Below are positions 63,307-64,000 of a DNA stretch of 64,000 nucleotides, in pieces. The stretch comes from an uncultured Lachnospiraceae bacterium (GTDB lineage Bacteria; Bacillota; Clostridia; Lachnospirales; Lachnospiraceae): positions 33,061 to 97,060 of the forward strand of contig UQWA01000008.1 of assembly GCA_900544685.1 (NCBI GenBank), read 5' to 3'. Under the pieces are notes generated by a model. It ran no database searches, was not told the origin of the DNA, and saw only the letters and a list, made by a program, of their open reading frames with translations. Position numbers and translations under genes: made by a program. Numbering within the stretch: the first letter of the stretch is position 1; every line of letters begins with the position of its first letter.

Positions 63307-64000
63307 TTAAGATTCTGGAAGAGATGAAAGATATTCTTTCACTCGTCCGTAGTAGATTCTTAGAAACTTGTTGGCACCTGCAGTCATATAGACATAGTAA
63401 GGCTTGCCTTGAGCACGTTTCTTATCTAAGAACTGATAAACAGGATCATCTTCAGGATGCGTTTTAATTAGGACATCCATTACCTGAAATAAAGTCTTTC
63501 TTAGATCAGCGGAACCTCGTTTTGATGTAGGAACACTTTTTTGTTCATAGGTTCCGGATTCATTAACACCGGGATCTACACCGGCAAATGCAGTAATAGC
63601 ACTTTTGTGAGTGAAACGGGAAACATCTCCGATCTCAGCCATCAACTGAGGACCGAGTGAAGTTCCAACACCTTTCATAGCCATAATGACAGGATATTCC
63701 GGGAGTTTGGATGCAGTTTCATTCATGAGAGTGCGTAGTGACTCAACAGTTGTAGAGGCACTATTAAGCTGGTCTACAGCTTGCTTGATAATAAGCTTTG
63801 TAATGGCATCCTTTGGAAGTACAGGAACAAGTTCCTTTGCTTTTCCATAGATTTCTTCAGCTTTTGACTGACTGAAGTTGTACTTCTTGCGTTTGCACCA
63901 GTTCTGATAATGGTCGATAAAGGCATTCAGGGACATTTTACGGATACAGTCCACATGCCAGTATGTAGATGCAAAATCAACCCATTTCTGGCTGCCGTCA
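63307..64000 (-). CDS. IS110-family transposase, 5' part cut off by the window
   Basis: The frame is open to base 64000, so the N-terminal RuvC-like DEDD domain is mostly outside. Visible are about 231 residues, ending in the C-terminal Tnp (transposase_20) domain: AMKGVGTSLGPQLMAEIGDVSRFTHKSAITAFAGVDPGVNESG, then VPTSKRGSADLRKTLFQV, which carries the candidate catalytic Ser region, and KKRAQGKPYYVYMTAGANKFLRIYYG. Such enzymes insert by RNA-guided recombination. Convergent with the LRR gene. No frameshift is seen in the visible part. Confidence 0.92.
   Translation of the reverse strand, partial: DGSQKWVDFASTYWHVDCIRKMSLNAFIDHYQNWCKRKKYNFSQSKAEEIYGKAKELVPVLPKDAITKLIIKQAVDQLNSASTTVESLRTLMNETASKLPEYPVIMAMKGVGTSLGPQLMAEIGDVSRFTHKSAITAFAGVDPGVNESGTYEQKSVPTSKRGSADLRKTLFQVMDVLIKTHPEDDPVYQFLDKKRAQGKPYYVYMTAGANKFLRIYYGRVKEYLSSLPES

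Overview
The window reads as ordinary chromosome of a low-to-moderate GC, anaerobic, spore-forming Firmicute, most likely a gut Lachnospiraceae (Blautia/Dorea/Mediterraneibacter-like; family level is inference). Reasons: AGGAGG-type ribosome binding sites nearly everywhere, consensus sigma-A promoters, sporulation genes (a SpoIVA-like gene, gerW/ytfJ, ylbJ, an alpha/beta SASP), and Firmicute gene orders such as rpmB-yloU-yloV-recG and rsmD-coaD-ylbJ. Coding density is high and most genes lie on the plus strand. I saw no CRISPR array, prophage or rRNA.

Layout. 1-4405: serine synthesis (serC, cut by the window edge, and serA), then a DUF1015 protein, a CsoR/RcnR-type metal regulator and trmO. 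4466-6827: an L,D-transpeptidase and a secreted protein. 6828-7220: a tRNA-Thr(CGT) on the minus strand with its own promoter and terminator. 7221-10864: gltX, a UvrD-type helicase and a convergent DUF1292 gene. 11093-14291: a GH13 debranching-like protein without its catalytic residues, a DUF5662-type protein and an N-terminally truncated SpoIVA relative. 14466-15707: a secreted cell-wall-repeat protein with a possible muralytic domain. 15838-19172: lower-ligand assembly of cobalamin (cobT, cobU, cobS, a CobU-like half protein, cobC). 19245-21239: ruvAB and zapA. 21343-29362: a U32 protein, an FtsW/RodA-type protein and partner PBP, Nudix, and a DUF2953-gerW spore cluster. 29400-34213: rpmB, yloU, the yloV/fakA-like gene, recG and a SASP gene. 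34422-39202: mgsA, Na/Pi transporter, rsmD, coaD, a coiled-coil protein and ylbJ. 39296-44925: a small alarmone synthetase, two pseudouridine synthases, YgiQ and recU. 45007-50023: histidine genes hisZ-G-D-B and an unusual HisF-like/HisIE fusion. 50219-52830: a CstA-type transporter and a membrane protein of unknown function.

52999-63091 is the most accessory-looking region. It holds a 7TM sensor with no visible kinase ATP site, a complete sensor kinase, a LuxR-type response regulator, and then five genes in the same direction: a DUF4428/zinc-ribbon protein, a zinc-ribbon membrane protein, a secreted TPM-domain protein, a small membrane protein with a zinc ribbon, and a large BspA-like leucine-rich-repeat protein. 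A perfect 16-bp palindrome overlapping a promoter separates the regulators from the effector genes. The window ends in an IS110-family transposase gene cut by the edge.

The best candidates for undescribed biology are this two-sensor/zinc-ribbon/TPM/LRR module, the ATPase-less SpoIVA relative whose ribosome binding site sits inside a strong hairpin, the GH13 pseudoenzyme, and the dead HisF-like barrel fused to HisIE. All assignments come from reading the sequence; no database search was run.
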